Assembly: GCA_904419785.1 (NCBI GenBank)
Contig: CAJFSY010000008.1
Location: 62,001 to 126,000 of the forward strand
Length of the DNA: 64,000 nt
From: an uncultured Neglectibacter sp.
Lineage (GTDB): Bacteria; Bacillota; Clostridia; Oscillospirales; Acutalibacteraceae
Direction: 5' to 3'
Shown here: one piece after another, positions 8,930 to 17,128 of the stretch
Numbering within the stretch: position 1 is the stretch's first letter
Layout: each line of letters opens with the position of its first letter
The notes under the pieces: generated by a model
Told to the model about the DNA's origin: nothing
The model's database searches: none
Seen by the model: the letters and a program-made list of their open reading frames with translations, nothing else
Position numbers and translations under genes: made by a program

Positions 8930-10348
8930 ATGGAACTTTATAATACTTTAACACAAAAAAAGGAACCTTTTGTGCCTCACACACCAGGCCAGGTGAAAAT
9001 GTATACCTGCGGCCCCACGGTGTACCACTATGCCCATATCGGTAACCTGCGCACCTACATCATGGAGGATGTGCTGGAAAAATTCCTTCGGTATGACGGC
9101 TATCAGGTGGACCGGGTGATGAATATCACCGACGTGGGGCATCTGTCCTCAGACGCCGATACCGGCGAGGACAAAATGCTGGCCGGCGCCCGCCGGGAGC
9201 ATAAGACCGTGCTTCAGATCGCCAAATTTTATACCGACGCCTTTTTTGCCGACTGCGAGAAACTCCACATCCGCAAGCCCGACACCGTAGTTCCCGCCAC
9301 CAGCCGGGTAGAAGATTTCATCCATATGGTGGAAGTGCTGCTCCAGAAAGGCTATGCCTATGAAGCCGGCGGCAACGTGTATTTCGACACCGCCAAGCTG
9401 GAAAATTATTACGTGTTCGGCAACCAGAACAGCGAGGATTTGGCTGTGGGCGTCCGGGACAGCGTGGAAGAGGACGGCAATAAGCGGAATAAGACCGACT
9501 TCGTGCTGTGGTTCACCAAGTCGAAGTTCGACGACCAAGAGCTGAAATGGGAGAGTCCCTGGGGCTTGGGATACCCCGGCTGGCACATCGAGTGCTCCGC
9601 GATCAGCGTCCATTTTCTGGGGGAATATCTGGATATCCACTGCGGCGGCGTCGATAACGCCTTCCCCCACCACACCAACGAGATCGCCCAGAGCGAAGCC
9701 TTCCTGGGCCATCCCTGGTGCAAGTATTGGTTCCATGTGCTCCATCTCAATGACGCCCGGGGCAAAATGAGCAAGTCAAAGGGTGGGTTCCTCACCGTAT
9801 CCCTGTTGGAAGAAAAAGGCTATGACCCATTGGTGTACCGGTTGTTCTGCTTGCAGTCCCATTACCGCAAGCCTTTGACCTTCTCTTATGAGACGCTGGA
9901 CAACGCGGCCCAGGCCTATCAAAAGCTCACCGCCCGTATTGCCGCCCTGAAAACCGAAGGCCAGCCCGATTTGGAAGCCGCCAAGCCCTTCCAGGAAAAG
10001 TTCAAGGAAGCCTTGGGAAATGACTTGAATACCTCCTTGGGCCTCACCGTTCTGTATGACGTGCTGAAAGCCGATTTGACCGACGCTACCAAGGCATATC
10101 TGGTGGGGGATTTTGACCAGGTGCTGTCTTTGGGATTGTTGGAAGCGGCGGCAAAGGGAGCCAAACCCGCCGGGAAAGAGCTTTCTGCTGAGGAAACCGC
10201 GGAGATCGAAGAATTGCTGCAAAAGCGGGCCGAAGCCCGGAAAGCCAAAGACTGGGCCACTGCCGACGCGATCCGCGACCAGCTTGCCGCCCGCCATGTG
10301 GTGATGAAGGATACTCCCCAAGGCGTGGAGTGGCATGTGGAGTCGTAA
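8930..10348 (+). CDS. cysS: Cysteinyl-tRNA synthetase
   Basis: Class I aminoacyl-tRNA synthetase that charges tRNA-Cys. The HIGH-type motif is HIGN in YHYAHIGNLRTY (about residues 36-47) and the KMSKS motif is KMSKSKGGF near residue 280. The zinc-binding residues appear as C26 (TCGPTVY), the CSAIS cysteine and the later HHTNE region. A DALR-type helical domain closes the 472-residue protein, a normal length. ATG 8930 was preferred to ATG 8921 because the ribosome site AAAGGA (8915-8920) is only suitably spaced from 8930. Pairing with cysE under a Cys T-box is a standard arrangement. Confidence 0.96.
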   Translation: MELYNTLTQKKEPFVPHTPGQVKMYTCGPTVYHYAHIGNLRTYIMEDVLEKFLRYDGYQVDRVMNITDVGHLSSDADTGEDKMLAGARREHKTVLQIAKFYTDAFFADCEKLHIRKPDTVVPATSRVEDFIHMVEVLLQKGYAYEAGGNVYFDTAKLENYYVFGNQNSEDLAVGVRDSVEEDGNKRNKTDFVLWFTKSKFDDQELKWESPWGLGYPGWHIECSAISVHFLGEYLDIHCGGVDNAFPHHTNEIAQSEAFLGHPWCKYWFHVLHLNDARGKMSKSKGGFLTVSLLEEKGYDPLVYRLFCLQSHYRKPLTFSYETLDNAAQAYQKLTARIAALKTEGQPDLEAAKPFQEKFKEALGNDLNTSLGLTVLYDVLKADLTDATKAYLVGDFDQVLSLGLLEAAAKGAKPAGKELSAEETAEIEELLQKRAEARKAKDWATADAIRDQLAARHVVMKDTPQGVEWHVES

Positions 10349-10385
10349 CCGGCACAGCCGGATAAGAAAAACCAAGGAAACAGGG

Positions 10386-10415
10386 AGGGGCCTTTGGGCC
10401 CCTTCGACATTTTTC
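10386..10415 (+). terminator. Possible weak terminator after cysS
   Basis: A GC-rich hairpin, AGGGGCC with GGCCCCT, is followed after a few bases by ATTTTT. The T run is not directly adjacent, so the call is weak. The rest of the gap to 10531 holds no recognisable gene, and its composition shifts toward AT. Confidence 0.35.
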
Positions 10416-10531
10416 GGATGTCTGAGAAGTAGCCCTGCCTCAAGCACAATGCGATAGCTTGGCTTTTCTGGCCGCCTTACGCAATGGGGAACAAATTTGA
10501 GTAATAAAATACCAGTAAAGAGAGAAACAGC

Positions 10532-11239
10532 ATGAAAAAGGTGATAGTTTTTGATTTGGGTGGAACCTTAATGGAGTATGAAGGGATGCCTCTTTCTTGG
10601 ATTCCTTATTATGAGACGGGATTTTCCCAGGTGAACCACCGTTTAAATCTGGATTTGAGTGGAGAGGAAATACAAAAGTCGGTTGAAATTTTAAAAGAAT
10701 ATAACCCCCGGTTTCATCCCCGCGAAGTGGAAATTCCCCCAGAGGAGATATTTATTCATGCCATCAAGCATTGGCATCAGGCAGTTACTGTGAAACAGGT
10801 TATAGAAGTGTTTTTCCAAGGGCTCAGTCTGGTTCCCAGAATCTATGAGGATACCCTGACAGGGCTGAAACAGCTGCGAAAAATGGGATATAAGACAGCC
10901 TGTTTTACCAATCTTCCTTCTGGGATGCCTGATGAGATATTTCAAAAGGGAATTCCAGAGTTGATAGACTCTCTGGATTTGTACATGTCCTCTGCATTGT
11001 GCGGTTATCGGAAACCCAATCGGGCCGGATTGGACAAGATTGCGGAAAAATTCCAAGTGCCCACGAACAAATTGCTGTTTGTTGGGGATGAAAGCATCGA
11101 TGCGGAAGCGGCATACAATGCCGGTTGTCCTTTCGTGTTTATGAATAGAGGGAAAAAGCCCATCCAAAGGCAGGAAACAGCTTCAGTAGAAACTATGGAA
11201 GAGCTCATTTCCCAAGGTTTGGGGCGGGAAATTCCTTGA
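10532..11239 (+). CDS. HAD-superfamily hydrolase-like protein
   Basis: A 235-residue haloacid-dehalogenase fold protein. Motif I is VFDLGGTLMEY near residues 6-16, motif II is the threonine in CFTNLPSG, motif III is the lysine in GYRKPN, and motif IV is FVGDESIDAEAA. The second aspartate of the usual DxDxT is glycine here (DLGGT), which removes the general acid/base of phosphatase members, so a simple phosphatase activity is doubtful. The gene is visibly richer in A and T than cysS before it and the peptidase after it, suggesting later acquisition. Its ribosome site (AAGAGAG) is weak. Substrate unknown. Confidence 0.8.
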   Translation: MKKVIVFDLGGTLMEYEGMPLSWIPYYETGFSQVNHRLNLDLSGEEIQKSVEILKEYNPRFHPREVEIPPEEIFIHAIKHWHQAVTVKQVIEVFFQGLSLVPRIYEDTLTGLKQLRKMGYKTACFTNLPSGMPDEIFQKGIPELIDSLDLYMSSALCGYRKPNRAGLDKIAEKFQVPTNKLLFVGDESIDAEAAYNAGCPFVFMNRGKKPIQRQETASVETMEELISQGLGREIP

Positions 11240-11338
11240 CGAAAAGCGCCGTTGTGGTGTATAACTTTACTAAAGCAAAGGCCTGGCGGACTGCCGCCGG
11301 GTCTTGTGGTATTTTGGAATGAGAAGGAGGATCACACC

Positions 11339-12616
11339 GTGGAAATTTGTGGGAAGCGTGAAATGGAGCTGCTGGAGAAGATCGGCTTTACCCGCATCGC
11401 GGGCTCGCCGGAGGAGGAGAAAGCGGCCCAAATTCTGAAAGCGGAGTGCGACGCCATAGGCGTGCCCGCTATCATTGAGCCCTTCGAGATCGAACAGGGT
11501 ATTGTGGAAGAGGCTGTGCTGGAAATTTTAGAGCCTTTCCATCAGGAATACCCGGTAACTGGATATCAGTGCGCGGAAAATACCCCCGAAGAGGGCTTGA
11601 CCGCAGAGTTTGTTTATGTAGAGAACGGCACCGATGTGGATTTGGCCGACGTGGCAGGGAAGATCGTGCTGGTGAACGGCTTTATGCGAGTGCCGCTGTT
11701 CCGAAAGCTGATGAAAGCCGGCGTGGCGGGTATCGTCACGATGGAGGGCCAGCTGCGGGATAAACGGGAGGAGACCGACCTTTCTACCCGGAAGCTTCGC
11801 CGCACCCTGCGGGCGTTTGGCAATGTACCCATGGTGCACACCCGGGTGCTGGATGCCATAGACATGGTGCGCAAGGGCGCCTGCAAGGCCCGGATGGTCT
11901 TGAAAGGCCGCACTGAGGAATGGACTTCCCACAACGTGGTGGCCACCGTCCTTGGCACAGAGAAACCACAGGAGATCGTATCCTTTGGCGCCCACTATGA
12001 TTCGGTGGATTTCTCCAAAGGCGTATACGATAACGGCGCTGGCTCCGTCATCAATATGGAAGTGCTGCGGTACTTCAAAGAGAATCCCCCCAAGCGCACC
12101 TTGAAGTTCATGTGGTACGGCTCTGAGGAGATCGGTCTGGAAGGCAGCTGGGCTTATGTAAAGGGCCACAAGGACGAGCTGAAAGACCATTTGCTGATGA
12201 TCAACGTGGACGTGGGCGGCCCTGTGCTGGGCGTGGACCGGATCACTGCCACAGCGGAGGAGAAGCTGGCCACCTATCTGGAATATTTCACCAAGATCCA
12301 CGGCTTTGGCGCCGAGGTAAAACAGGGCATCTATTCCAGCGACAGCATCCCCTTTGCCGACAGCGGCGTGCCGGGAGTCAATTTCAGCCGGGACGGCGCG
12401 GCTGGCGCGGCATATATCCACAACCGTTTCGACACTTTGGATTTCCTTTCCGCGGAAGCTTTGCAAAAGACCACGGAAATCGTGCTGGAATTCGGCAAAG
12501 AGATGGCGGATGCCAAAGTCCTGCCGGTAGAGCGGAAGATCCCAAAAAACATAGAAGAGGATGTGGAGAAATACCTCTACAAGAAAGAACTCTCCGAAGC
12601 CGCCGAAGAGAAATAA
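11339..12616 (+). CDS. M28-family zinc aminopeptidase with PA-type insert
   Basis: A 425-residue metallopeptidase expected to release N-terminal amino acids from peptides with a two-zinc centre. H219 (GAHYDSVD), D231 (YDNGAG) and the EE pair at 263-264 (YGSEEIGLEGS) match M28 metal and catalytic residues; later ligands are likely D294 (NVDVGG) and the histidine in YIHNRFD. Residues about 85-180 resemble a protease-associated domain (AGKIVLVNG, AGVAGIVTMEG). No signal peptide is visible, so it should be cytoplasmic. GTG 11339 is chosen because AAGGAGGA (11323-11330) sits 8 bases upstream; the in-frame ATG at 11252 has no ribosome site. It converges on the ABC-F gene at a shared terminator. Confidence 0.88.
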   Translation: MEICGKREMELLEKIGFTRIAGSPEEEKAAQILKAECDAIGVPAIIEPFEIEQGIVEEAVLEILEPFHQEYPVTGYQCAENTPEEGLTAEFVYVENGTDVDLADVAGKIVLVNGFMRVPLFRKLMKAGVAGIVTMEGQLRDKREETDLSTRKLRRTLRAFGNVPMVHTRVLDAIDMVRKGACKARMVLKGRTEEWTSHNVVATVLGTEKPQEIVSFGAHYDSVDFSKGVYDNGAGSVINMEVLRYFKENPPKRTLKFMWYGSEEIGLEGSWAYVKGHKDELKDHLLMINVDVGGPVLGVDRITATAEEKLATYLEYFTKIHGFGAEVKQGIYSSDSIPFADSGVPGVNFSRDGAAGAAYIHNRFDTLDFLSAEALQKTTEIVLEFGKEMADAKVLPVERKIPKNIEEDVEKYLYKKELSEAAEEK

Positions 12617-12629
12617 AAAAGGCATATTT

Positions 12630-12670
12630 AAAAACCGCCGCACGGTGTTTGCCGTACAGCGGTTTTTTTT
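12630..12670. terminator. Bidirectional terminator between M28 peptidase and ABC-F genes
   Basis: AAAAACCGC and GCGGTTTTTT arms enclose an inner ACGG/CCGT pairing. T runs are present on both strands, so it can end transcription of both convergent genes. Confidence 0.8.
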
Positions 12671-14228
12671 ATTGCTGGGCTTGCGCCCAAAGGTTTTCGG
12701 TTTTTTTAAGGCCTTCCGGTTCCAGGCGGTAAAGGGTGGGGCAAACCTGGCCCAGGTATTTCCGGTCGTGAGAGACGCTGATGATACATCCGGGGAACTC
12801 TTCCAGAATGCCCCGGATCACCGGCCCGGACAGGGGGCTGAAATTCCGGGTGGGCTCATCCAGTATCAGCACGTTGCTGCCGTCCAGGATCATTTTAAGG
12901 AAAAACAGCTTGGCTTTCTGTCCGCCGGAAAGTTCCCGGATGGTGTGTTCCTGCTCCTCGGCGGTGTATTTCATGCTGCCAAGATAGGTCTTTGCCTTGG
13001 TGATCTCCTCTTTTTCCCCGCTTGTTGTCAAAAACTCCACCGGGGTCAGGTCTTGGTTGACGGTTTCCCCATAATCCTGGGGCATATAGGCGGCCCGCAG
13101 GTCAGAGCGGCCCAGCAGTTCCTGGGCGATCTTCCGCAAGAGGGTGGTCTTGCCCGCCCCGTTGCGCCCGATGATGGCTACATGTTCCGGCCCCCGCACA
13201 TACAGCCGCAGGTTTTCCGCCAAAGTCCCATCCTGTGTCTCCAATACGGGGAGGGAAAAGTCCAGCACGGTTTTGCCGCTGGGCACGGCAGTATCTTCTC
13301 CAAACCCTACCAGGATGGCCTCTTCGCTGTCGGGGAACTCCGTCATGTCCTGCCGTTCCCGGTCCAGGCGGTGCTCCAGGGACTTTACCGCCTTCATCTT
13401 CTTTTTCAAAAGCTGCCCCACATGGTCCCGTTCGGCGTGGGAAATGGTATTTAGACGGTGTTCCACCTTCTGCTGGATCTTTCGGAACTTTTCCTGCTGC
13501 TTCCGGTCCTCTTCCCGTTCCTTTCTGGCAACCTGCTCCTGGTGGGAGAACTTTTGCAGCCGTTCTTCCACATACTGGCGGTAACCCATCCGGGCAACGG
13601 TCCAGCGGGGCAATGTTTTGCGCCGCAGCTGCTCCATGTGCACGATGACGTTGGCGGTTCGTTCCAGAAGCAGTTCGTCGTGGGAGATATACAGCACCGG
13701 CTGGGGACAGTCCCGGATAAATTCTTCCAGCCAAGAAAGGGTTTCAATGTCCAGGTCGTTGGAGGGTTCGTCCAGCAGATAGCAGTCCGGCCGGCGAAGA
13801 GTGAGCAAAGCCATGCGCAGCTTCACCTTTTCCCCTCCGGAAAAAGTCCCCATCTTCCGGTCGGAGTAGAACCACTCCATGGGGAACCGCAGCCGTTTGG
13901 CGGCAGCGGCCAGTTCCCCCGGGGAAGCTTCCAGAAAAGCCGGTTCCTCACAGCAGAACTCGTAGGCAGTGAAAGCGGCCTGGTCCGGGGGCAGCTCTTG
14001 GGAGAGATACCCCAAGATCATGCCGTCTTTCTGGATGGCGCCGCTGTATTCCACATAGCCTTCCACCAGGGCCGGGTCGTAGATCAGCTTTAGCAGGGTG
14101 GATTTCCCGTTGCCTTCCTCCCCGATAATGGCGGCTTTGTCCCCTGGGTTGAGGGCGAAGGTGAACTCTTTTAAAAGCTGGCGCAGGTCTTTTTTCATGG
14201 TGACGCTGAGATCTCGTATTTGAAGCAT
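12669..14228 (-). CDS. ABC-F family ATPase (ribosome-protection-type candidate)
   Basis: Two ATP-binding cassettes with no membrane segments: the ABC-F layout of proteins that act on the ribosome, some of which dislodge antibiotics. In the 519-residue protein, Walker A motifs are IIGEEGNGKST (35-45) and IIGRNGAGKTT (352-362), signatures are FSGGEKVKL and LSGGQKAKL, and Walker B is LLDEPSNDLD and LILDEPTRNFSPLS. A charged helical linker (about 215-295) joins them; the linker tip decides drug type in this family but cannot be interpreted by eye. ATG 14228 follows AGGAGGT. An in-frame extension to 14453 is leader RNA, not protein. The attenuator-like leader supports, but does not prove, an antibiotic-response role. 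Confidence 0.88.
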   Translation of the reverse strand: MLQIRDLSVTMKKDLRQLLKEFTFALNPGDKAAIIGEEGNGKSTLLKLIYDPALVEGYVEYSGAIQKDGMILGYLSQELPPDQAAFTAYEFCCEEPAFLEASPGELAAAAKRLRFPMEWFYSDRKMGTFSGGEKVKLRMALLTLRRPDCYLLDEPSNDLDIETLSWLEEFIRDCPQPVLYISHDELLLERTANVIVHMEQLRRKTLPRWTVARMGYRQYVEERLQKFSHQEQVARKEREEDRKQQEKFRKIQQKVEHRLNTISHAERDHVGQLLKKKMKAVKSLEHRLDRERQDMTEFPDSEEAILVGFGEDTAVPSGKTVLDFSLPVLETQDGTLAENLRLYVRGPEHVAIIGRNGAGKTTLLRKIAQELLGRSDLRAAYMPQDYGETVNQDLTPVEFLTTSGEKEEITKAKTYLGSMKYTAEEQEHTIRELSGGQKAKLFFLKMILDGSNVLILDEPTRNFSPLSGPVIRGILEEFPGCIISVSHDRKYLGQVCPTLYRLEPEGLKKTENLWAQAQQ

Positions 14229-14466
14229 ATATAACCTCCTAGGGTAGAAAAAAGGGCTTGTTCCGCCGCCGGAACAAGCCCAAGATACCCAGGAAAAGGC
14301 AGGCCAAAGGCACATAGCCCTGGCGCTGGCCACAAAAAAAGGATGTCCTAAGCCATAAAAACCGGCAGCACAGAACCGCCCCCGGGCCACGCCCGAAAGC
14401 CTGATTCTATCGTTTCCGTTCTTTAGGCTTATACTAACATCCTTCCACTCCATTCATAAGGTCGTT
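14229..14466 (-). promoter_or_regulatory. Attenuator-like 5' leader of the ABC-F gene
   Basis: The transcript is predicted to start near 14466 and to carry about 238 untranslated bases. Near its 5' end are short reading frames: MNGVEGC (14457-14434) and ATG-TTA-GTA-stop (14440-14429), the latter with GGAG seven bases upstream. The second frame lies within an arm (14442-14426) complementary to 14354-14341, and that arm is followed by seven T on the transcribed strand, forming a first terminator. A second, perfect 11-bp hairpin (14281-14271 with 14264-14254) followed by TTTTTT ends just before the AGGAGGT ribosome site. The layout fits ribosome-stalling attenuation of drug-resistance ABC-F genes. 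Confidence 0.7.
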
Positions 14467-14472
14467 AGGCAC

Positions 14473-14501
14473 AGGATAGCACGAAGGGGCGGGTTTGTCA
14501 A
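14473..14501 (-). promoter_or_regulatory. Promoter of the ABC-F transcript
   Basis: Read leftward: TTGACA (14501-14496), a 17-base spacer and TATCCT (14478-14473). It lies back to back with the promoter of the P-loop kinase gene. Confidence 0.75.
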
Positions 14502-14527
14502 CCGGTTGAGGGGAAGAAAAAGAAATG

Positions 14528-14556
14528 TTGACAAACCCTGGAGAGTCCCCTATGAT
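14528..14556 (+). promoter_or_regulatory. Promoter of the P-loop kinase gene
   Basis: TTGACA (14528-14533), exactly 17 bases, then TATGAT (14551-14556). The predicted leader is very short, with AAAGGAGGG directly before the start codon. Confidence 0.85.
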
Positions 14557-14579
14557 ACAAACCAAAAGGAGGGAAAGTC

Positions 14580-15086
14580 ATGAAAGAGAAATCGACCCTC
14601 ACCTTGATGGTGGGCCTGCCGGGGTCTGGAAAGACGACCCTGGCCAAGCGCTTGGAGGAAGAGACCGGGGCAGTCCGCTTTACCCCGGATGAATGGCACA
14701 TTTTTCTGTTTGGGGATGATTTCCACGACCCTCAGCAGCACCAGCTCCACGACAGCCGCCACGACCGGGTGGAAGAACTGATGTGGTCCCTGGGGAAAGA
14801 ATTGCTCCAAAAGGGCGTCAGCGTGATTTTGGATTTCGGCTTTTGGGCCAAAGAGCAGCGGGAAGAAAAGTATCGGGAAGCCAAGGCTCTGGGGGCAGAG
14901 TTTCAAATCCGGTATACCCACGCGCCTTTTGAGGAATTGTGCCGCCGTTTGGAGTTTCGGGGCAAAGAGGGCCGGGGCGATGTGTTTGAAAGCATCACCC
15001 GGGAGGACATGGAAGAATGGGCTTCGCTGTTCCAGCCGCCCGATGAGGAAGAATTGGCAGGACGCTATCCGGGCGGCAACACATAA
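14580..15086 (+). CDS. AAA_33/zeta-type P-loop kinase
   Basis: A 168-residue single-domain ATP-binding protein. The P-loop is GLPGSGKTTLAKRL at residues 12-25, followed by the FTPDEWH segment that corresponds to the substrate-side aspartate of zeta-toxin/polynucleotide-kinase-like enzymes. The region RYTHAPFEELCRRLEFRGKEGRG carries lid arginines. Members phosphorylate varied small molecules or nucleic-acid ends; the substrate here is not identifiable. No antitoxin-like gene adjoins it, so a toxin role is not supported. ATG 14580 follows AAAGGAGGG. It ends exactly where the recA SOS box begins. Confidence 0.8.
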   Translation: MKEKSTLTLMVGLPGSGKTTLAKRLEEETGAVRFTPDEWHIFLFGDDFHDPQQHQLHDSRHDRVEELMWSLGKELLQKGVSVILDFGFWAKEQREEKYREAKALGAEFQIRYTHAPFEELCRRLEFRGKEGRGDVFESITREDMEEWASLFQPPDEEELAGRYPGGNT

Positions 15087-15099
15087 AAACATTTGTTCG
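15086..15099 (+). promoter_or_regulatory. LexA (SOS) box upstream of recA
   Basis: AAAACATTTGTTCG matches the Gram-positive LexA consensus CGAACNNNNGTTCG at every specified position except the first two bases. It lies 18 bases before the recA -35 element, which fits LexA control of recA-recX. Confidence 0.7.
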
Positions 15100-15117
15100 G
15101 AAAATTTGGGAAATCCA

Positions 15118-15146
15118 TTGCTTTTCCCGGCGGATTCTTTTATAAT
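15118..15146 (+). promoter_or_regulatory. recA promoter
   Basis: TTGCTT (15118-15123), a 17-base spacer and a perfect TATAAT (15141-15146). Confidence 0.8.
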
Positions 15147-15184
15147 AAAAAGTAGAAACAAACGCTTCACAGGAGGTATCATAT

Positions 15185-16363
15185 ATGGCGGAGAGCAAGC
15201 GGGCGGCAAGCGCCAAAGCGGCTAACGGGGCGGAGGAAAAGGCCAAAGCCTTGGAAACGGCCCTGGCCCAGATCAAAAAGCAGTTTGGCGAGGGGGCCGT
15301 TATGCGGCTGGGGCAGGATTCCGCCCTGAATGTGGAGGCCATCCCCACCGGGTCTTTGTCTTTAGACCTGGCTTTGGGAATCGGCGGTATGCCCCGGGGC
15401 CGGATCATCGAAATCTACGGGCCGGAATCTTCCGGTAAAACCACCCTGGCGCTGCACTGCATCGCCGAGGGGCAAAAGCGGGGCGGCAACGCTGCCTTCA
15501 TCGATGTGGAACACGCTTTGGATCCGGTATACGCAGGCAACCTGGGAGTGGACGTGGACAGCCTGCTGGTGAGCCAGCCGGATACCGGCGAGCAGGCGTT
15601 GGAGATCACCGAAGCGCTGGTGCGTTCCAACGCCATCGATGTGATCGTGGTGGACTCTGTAGCGGCTTTGGTGCCCCGGGCGGAGATCGAGGGCGAAATG
15701 GGAGATTCCCACGTGGGCTTGCAGGCCCGGCTGATGAGCCAGGCTCTGAGGAAGCTGGCCGGCGCCATTTCCAAATCCAACTGCGTGGCCATCTTCATCA
15801 ACCAGCTCCGGGAAAAAGTGGGCGTCATGTACGGCAACCCGGAAGTCACCCCTGGCGGCCGGGCATTGAAGTTCTACTCTTCCGTGCGCATCGAGGTGCG
15901 CAAAGCCGAGGTCATCAAGAGCGGCACGGATATTATCGGCGCCCGCACCAAGGCCAAGGTGGTGAAGAACAAGATCGCCCCGCCTTTCCGCACCGCGGAA
16001 TTTGATATCATGTACGGCACGGGTATCTCCCGCATGGGCGAGCTGCTGGATATCGCCGTGAAGCTGGAGATCGTCCAGAAGAGCGGCGCCTGGTTCTCTT
16101 ACAACGGGGAACGCATCGGCCAAGGACGGGACAACTCCAAGGAATTCCTGAGCAATCACCCGGAGATGGCCGAGGAGATCGAGCAGCAGGTGCGGGACAA
16201 CGTGGACAAGCTGTATGACAAGATCCCCACCCGCCCCGCTTCTAAGGACGTGGCTAAGCCGGTAGAGCTCCCCAAAGTGGAAGAAGTTCCCGAAGCCCCG
16301 CCGGCTCCCGCCAATAAAGCGGCCGCCAAGCAGAGCATCGACATCACCGTGGATGACGACTGA
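15185..16363 (+). CDS. recA: RecA recombinase
   Basis: The central strand-exchange protein of homologous recombination and the co-protease for LexA self-cleavage. Walker A is GPESSGKT (residues 79-86), Walker B is [10 protein letters not shown], and the L2 DNA-binding/signature segment [34 protein letters not shown] is intact. At 392 residues it is about 40 longer than the typical protein. The surplus is an alanine/lysine-rich N-terminal stretch of about 20 residues and a proline- and acid-rich C-terminal tail ([17 protein letters not shown]). ATG 15185 follows AGGAGGT. It overlaps recX through ATGA-type coupling. Confidence 0.98.
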   Translation: MAESKRAASAKAANGAEEKAKALETALAQIKKQFGEGAVMRLGQDSALNVEAIPTGSLSLDLALGIGGMPRGRIIEIYGPESSGKTTLALHCIAEGQKRGGNAAFIDVEHALDPVYAGNLGVDVDSLLVSQPDTGEQALEITEALVRSNAIDVIVVDSVAALVPRAEIEGEMGDSHVGLQARLMSQALRKLAGAISKSNCVAIFINQLREKVGVMYGNPEVTPGGRALKFYSSVRIEVRKAEVIKSGTDIIGARTKAKVVKNKIAPPFRTAEFDIMYGTGISRMGELLDIAVKLEIVQKSGAWFSYNGERIGQGRDNSKEFLSNHPEMAEEIEQQVRDNVDKLYDKIPTRPASKDVAKPVELPKVEEVPEAPPAPANKAAAKQSIDITVDDD

Positions 16364-16992
16364 TGGAACTGACAGCGGCAGAACCCCGGAGAAAGGGGCT
16401 GGTCCAGCTTTTTCTGGACGGCGAGCCAGGGCCGAAGATAGATGGGGAAGTGTTTTTGCTTTCCCGGCTGAAACCGGGCAATGAGCTGACAGAGGAAGAG
16501 CTTTCCCAGCTGGTGGAACGGTCAGACGCCCGGCGGGCTCGGGAAAAGGCCCTTTACCTGTTGGAGCACCGCAGCCACAGCAAACGGGAGCTGACGGAGA
16601 AGATCGCCCGCACAGCGGCTTCACGAGAGGCGGCGCAAGCGGCGGCGGACCATATGGAAGAGATCGGCCTGATCGACGACCAAGCCTACGCTGAGAGCTA
16701 CGCCAGAGAATTGTTTTTGCGCAGGCGTTTCGGGGCCAGGCGGGTGAAGCAGGAACTGGCCCGGAAAGGGATTGACCGGGAGATCATCCAGCAGGTGCTT
16801 GCCCAGTATGAAGAGGAAGAGGACGGGCAGGAGAGGGCTGGGGAAAACATAGCCCTGGTGCTTTCCAAACGGTATCCCTTGTGGCGGGAGGACGAAAAGA
16901 CCCGCCGCCGGGCAGTGGCGGCCCTGCAAAGGTTGGGATATTCTTACCAGCAGATACAAAGCGTTATGGGCCACCCCGACGATATGGAATAG
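16363..16992 (+). CDS. recX: Regulatory protein RecX
   Basis: RecX binds RecA filaments and modulates their activity. The 209-residue protein is made of three-helix repeats; the diagnostic stretch is ALYLLEHRSHSKRELTEKI, followed by GLIDDQAYAESYARELFLRRRFGARRVKQELARKGI and a C-terminal third repeat. Its ATG at 16363 shares one base with the recA stop codon (TGATG), so expression is coupled to recA and hence to SOS. A strong terminator follows. Confidence 0.95.
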   Translation: MELTAAEPRRKGLVQLFLDGEPGPKIDGEVFLLSRLKPGNELTEEELSQLVERSDARRAREKALYLLEHRSHSKRELTEKIARTAASREAAQAAADHMEEIGLIDDQAYAESYARELFLRRRFGARRVKQELARKGIDREIIQQVLAQYEEEEDGQERAGENIALVLSKRYPLWREDEKTRRRAVAALQRLGYSYQQIQSVMGHPDDME

Positions 16993-16993
16993 G

Positions 16994-17026
16994 AAGGAAG
17001 CCGGACACAATGCCGGCTTCCTTTTT
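16994..17026 (+). terminator. Rho-independent terminator after recX
   Basis: AAGGAAGCCGG pairs with CCGGCTTCCTT across a short loop and is followed by T residues. Confidence 0.88.
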
Positions 17027-17087
17027 GCTGCCAGGGGTGTGGAATGAAAAAAGATGCAATAGTCAAAACTAACCGTCCCTTTGTGCC

Positions 17088-17116
17088 TTGACAAGGGGCG
17101 GCAGAGCCAGTATAAT
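17088..17116 (+). promoter_or_regulatory. Consensus promoter of potABCD
   Basis: Perfect TTGACA (17088-17093) and TATAAT (17111-17116) with a 17-base spacer. A promoter this strong normally needs repression, which fits the palindrome placed just downstream. Confidence 0.9.
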
Positions 17117-17128
17117 CAAGCAAGAAAG

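Noticed and set aside
14229-14453. In-frame 75-residue N-terminal extension of the ABC-F protein
   Set aside because: The frame is open by chance; it covers the leader hairpins, shows no family similarity, and ATG 14228 has a strong AGGAGGT site.
14580-15086. Zeta toxin of a toxin-antitoxin pair
   Set aside because: P-loop similarity only; no antitoxin gene adjoins it, and the neighbours are ABC-F and recA.
15362-16624. A 420-codon antisense frame over recA-recX
   Set aside because: His/Gly/Arg-rich shadow composition with no start signal; the sense genes are certain.
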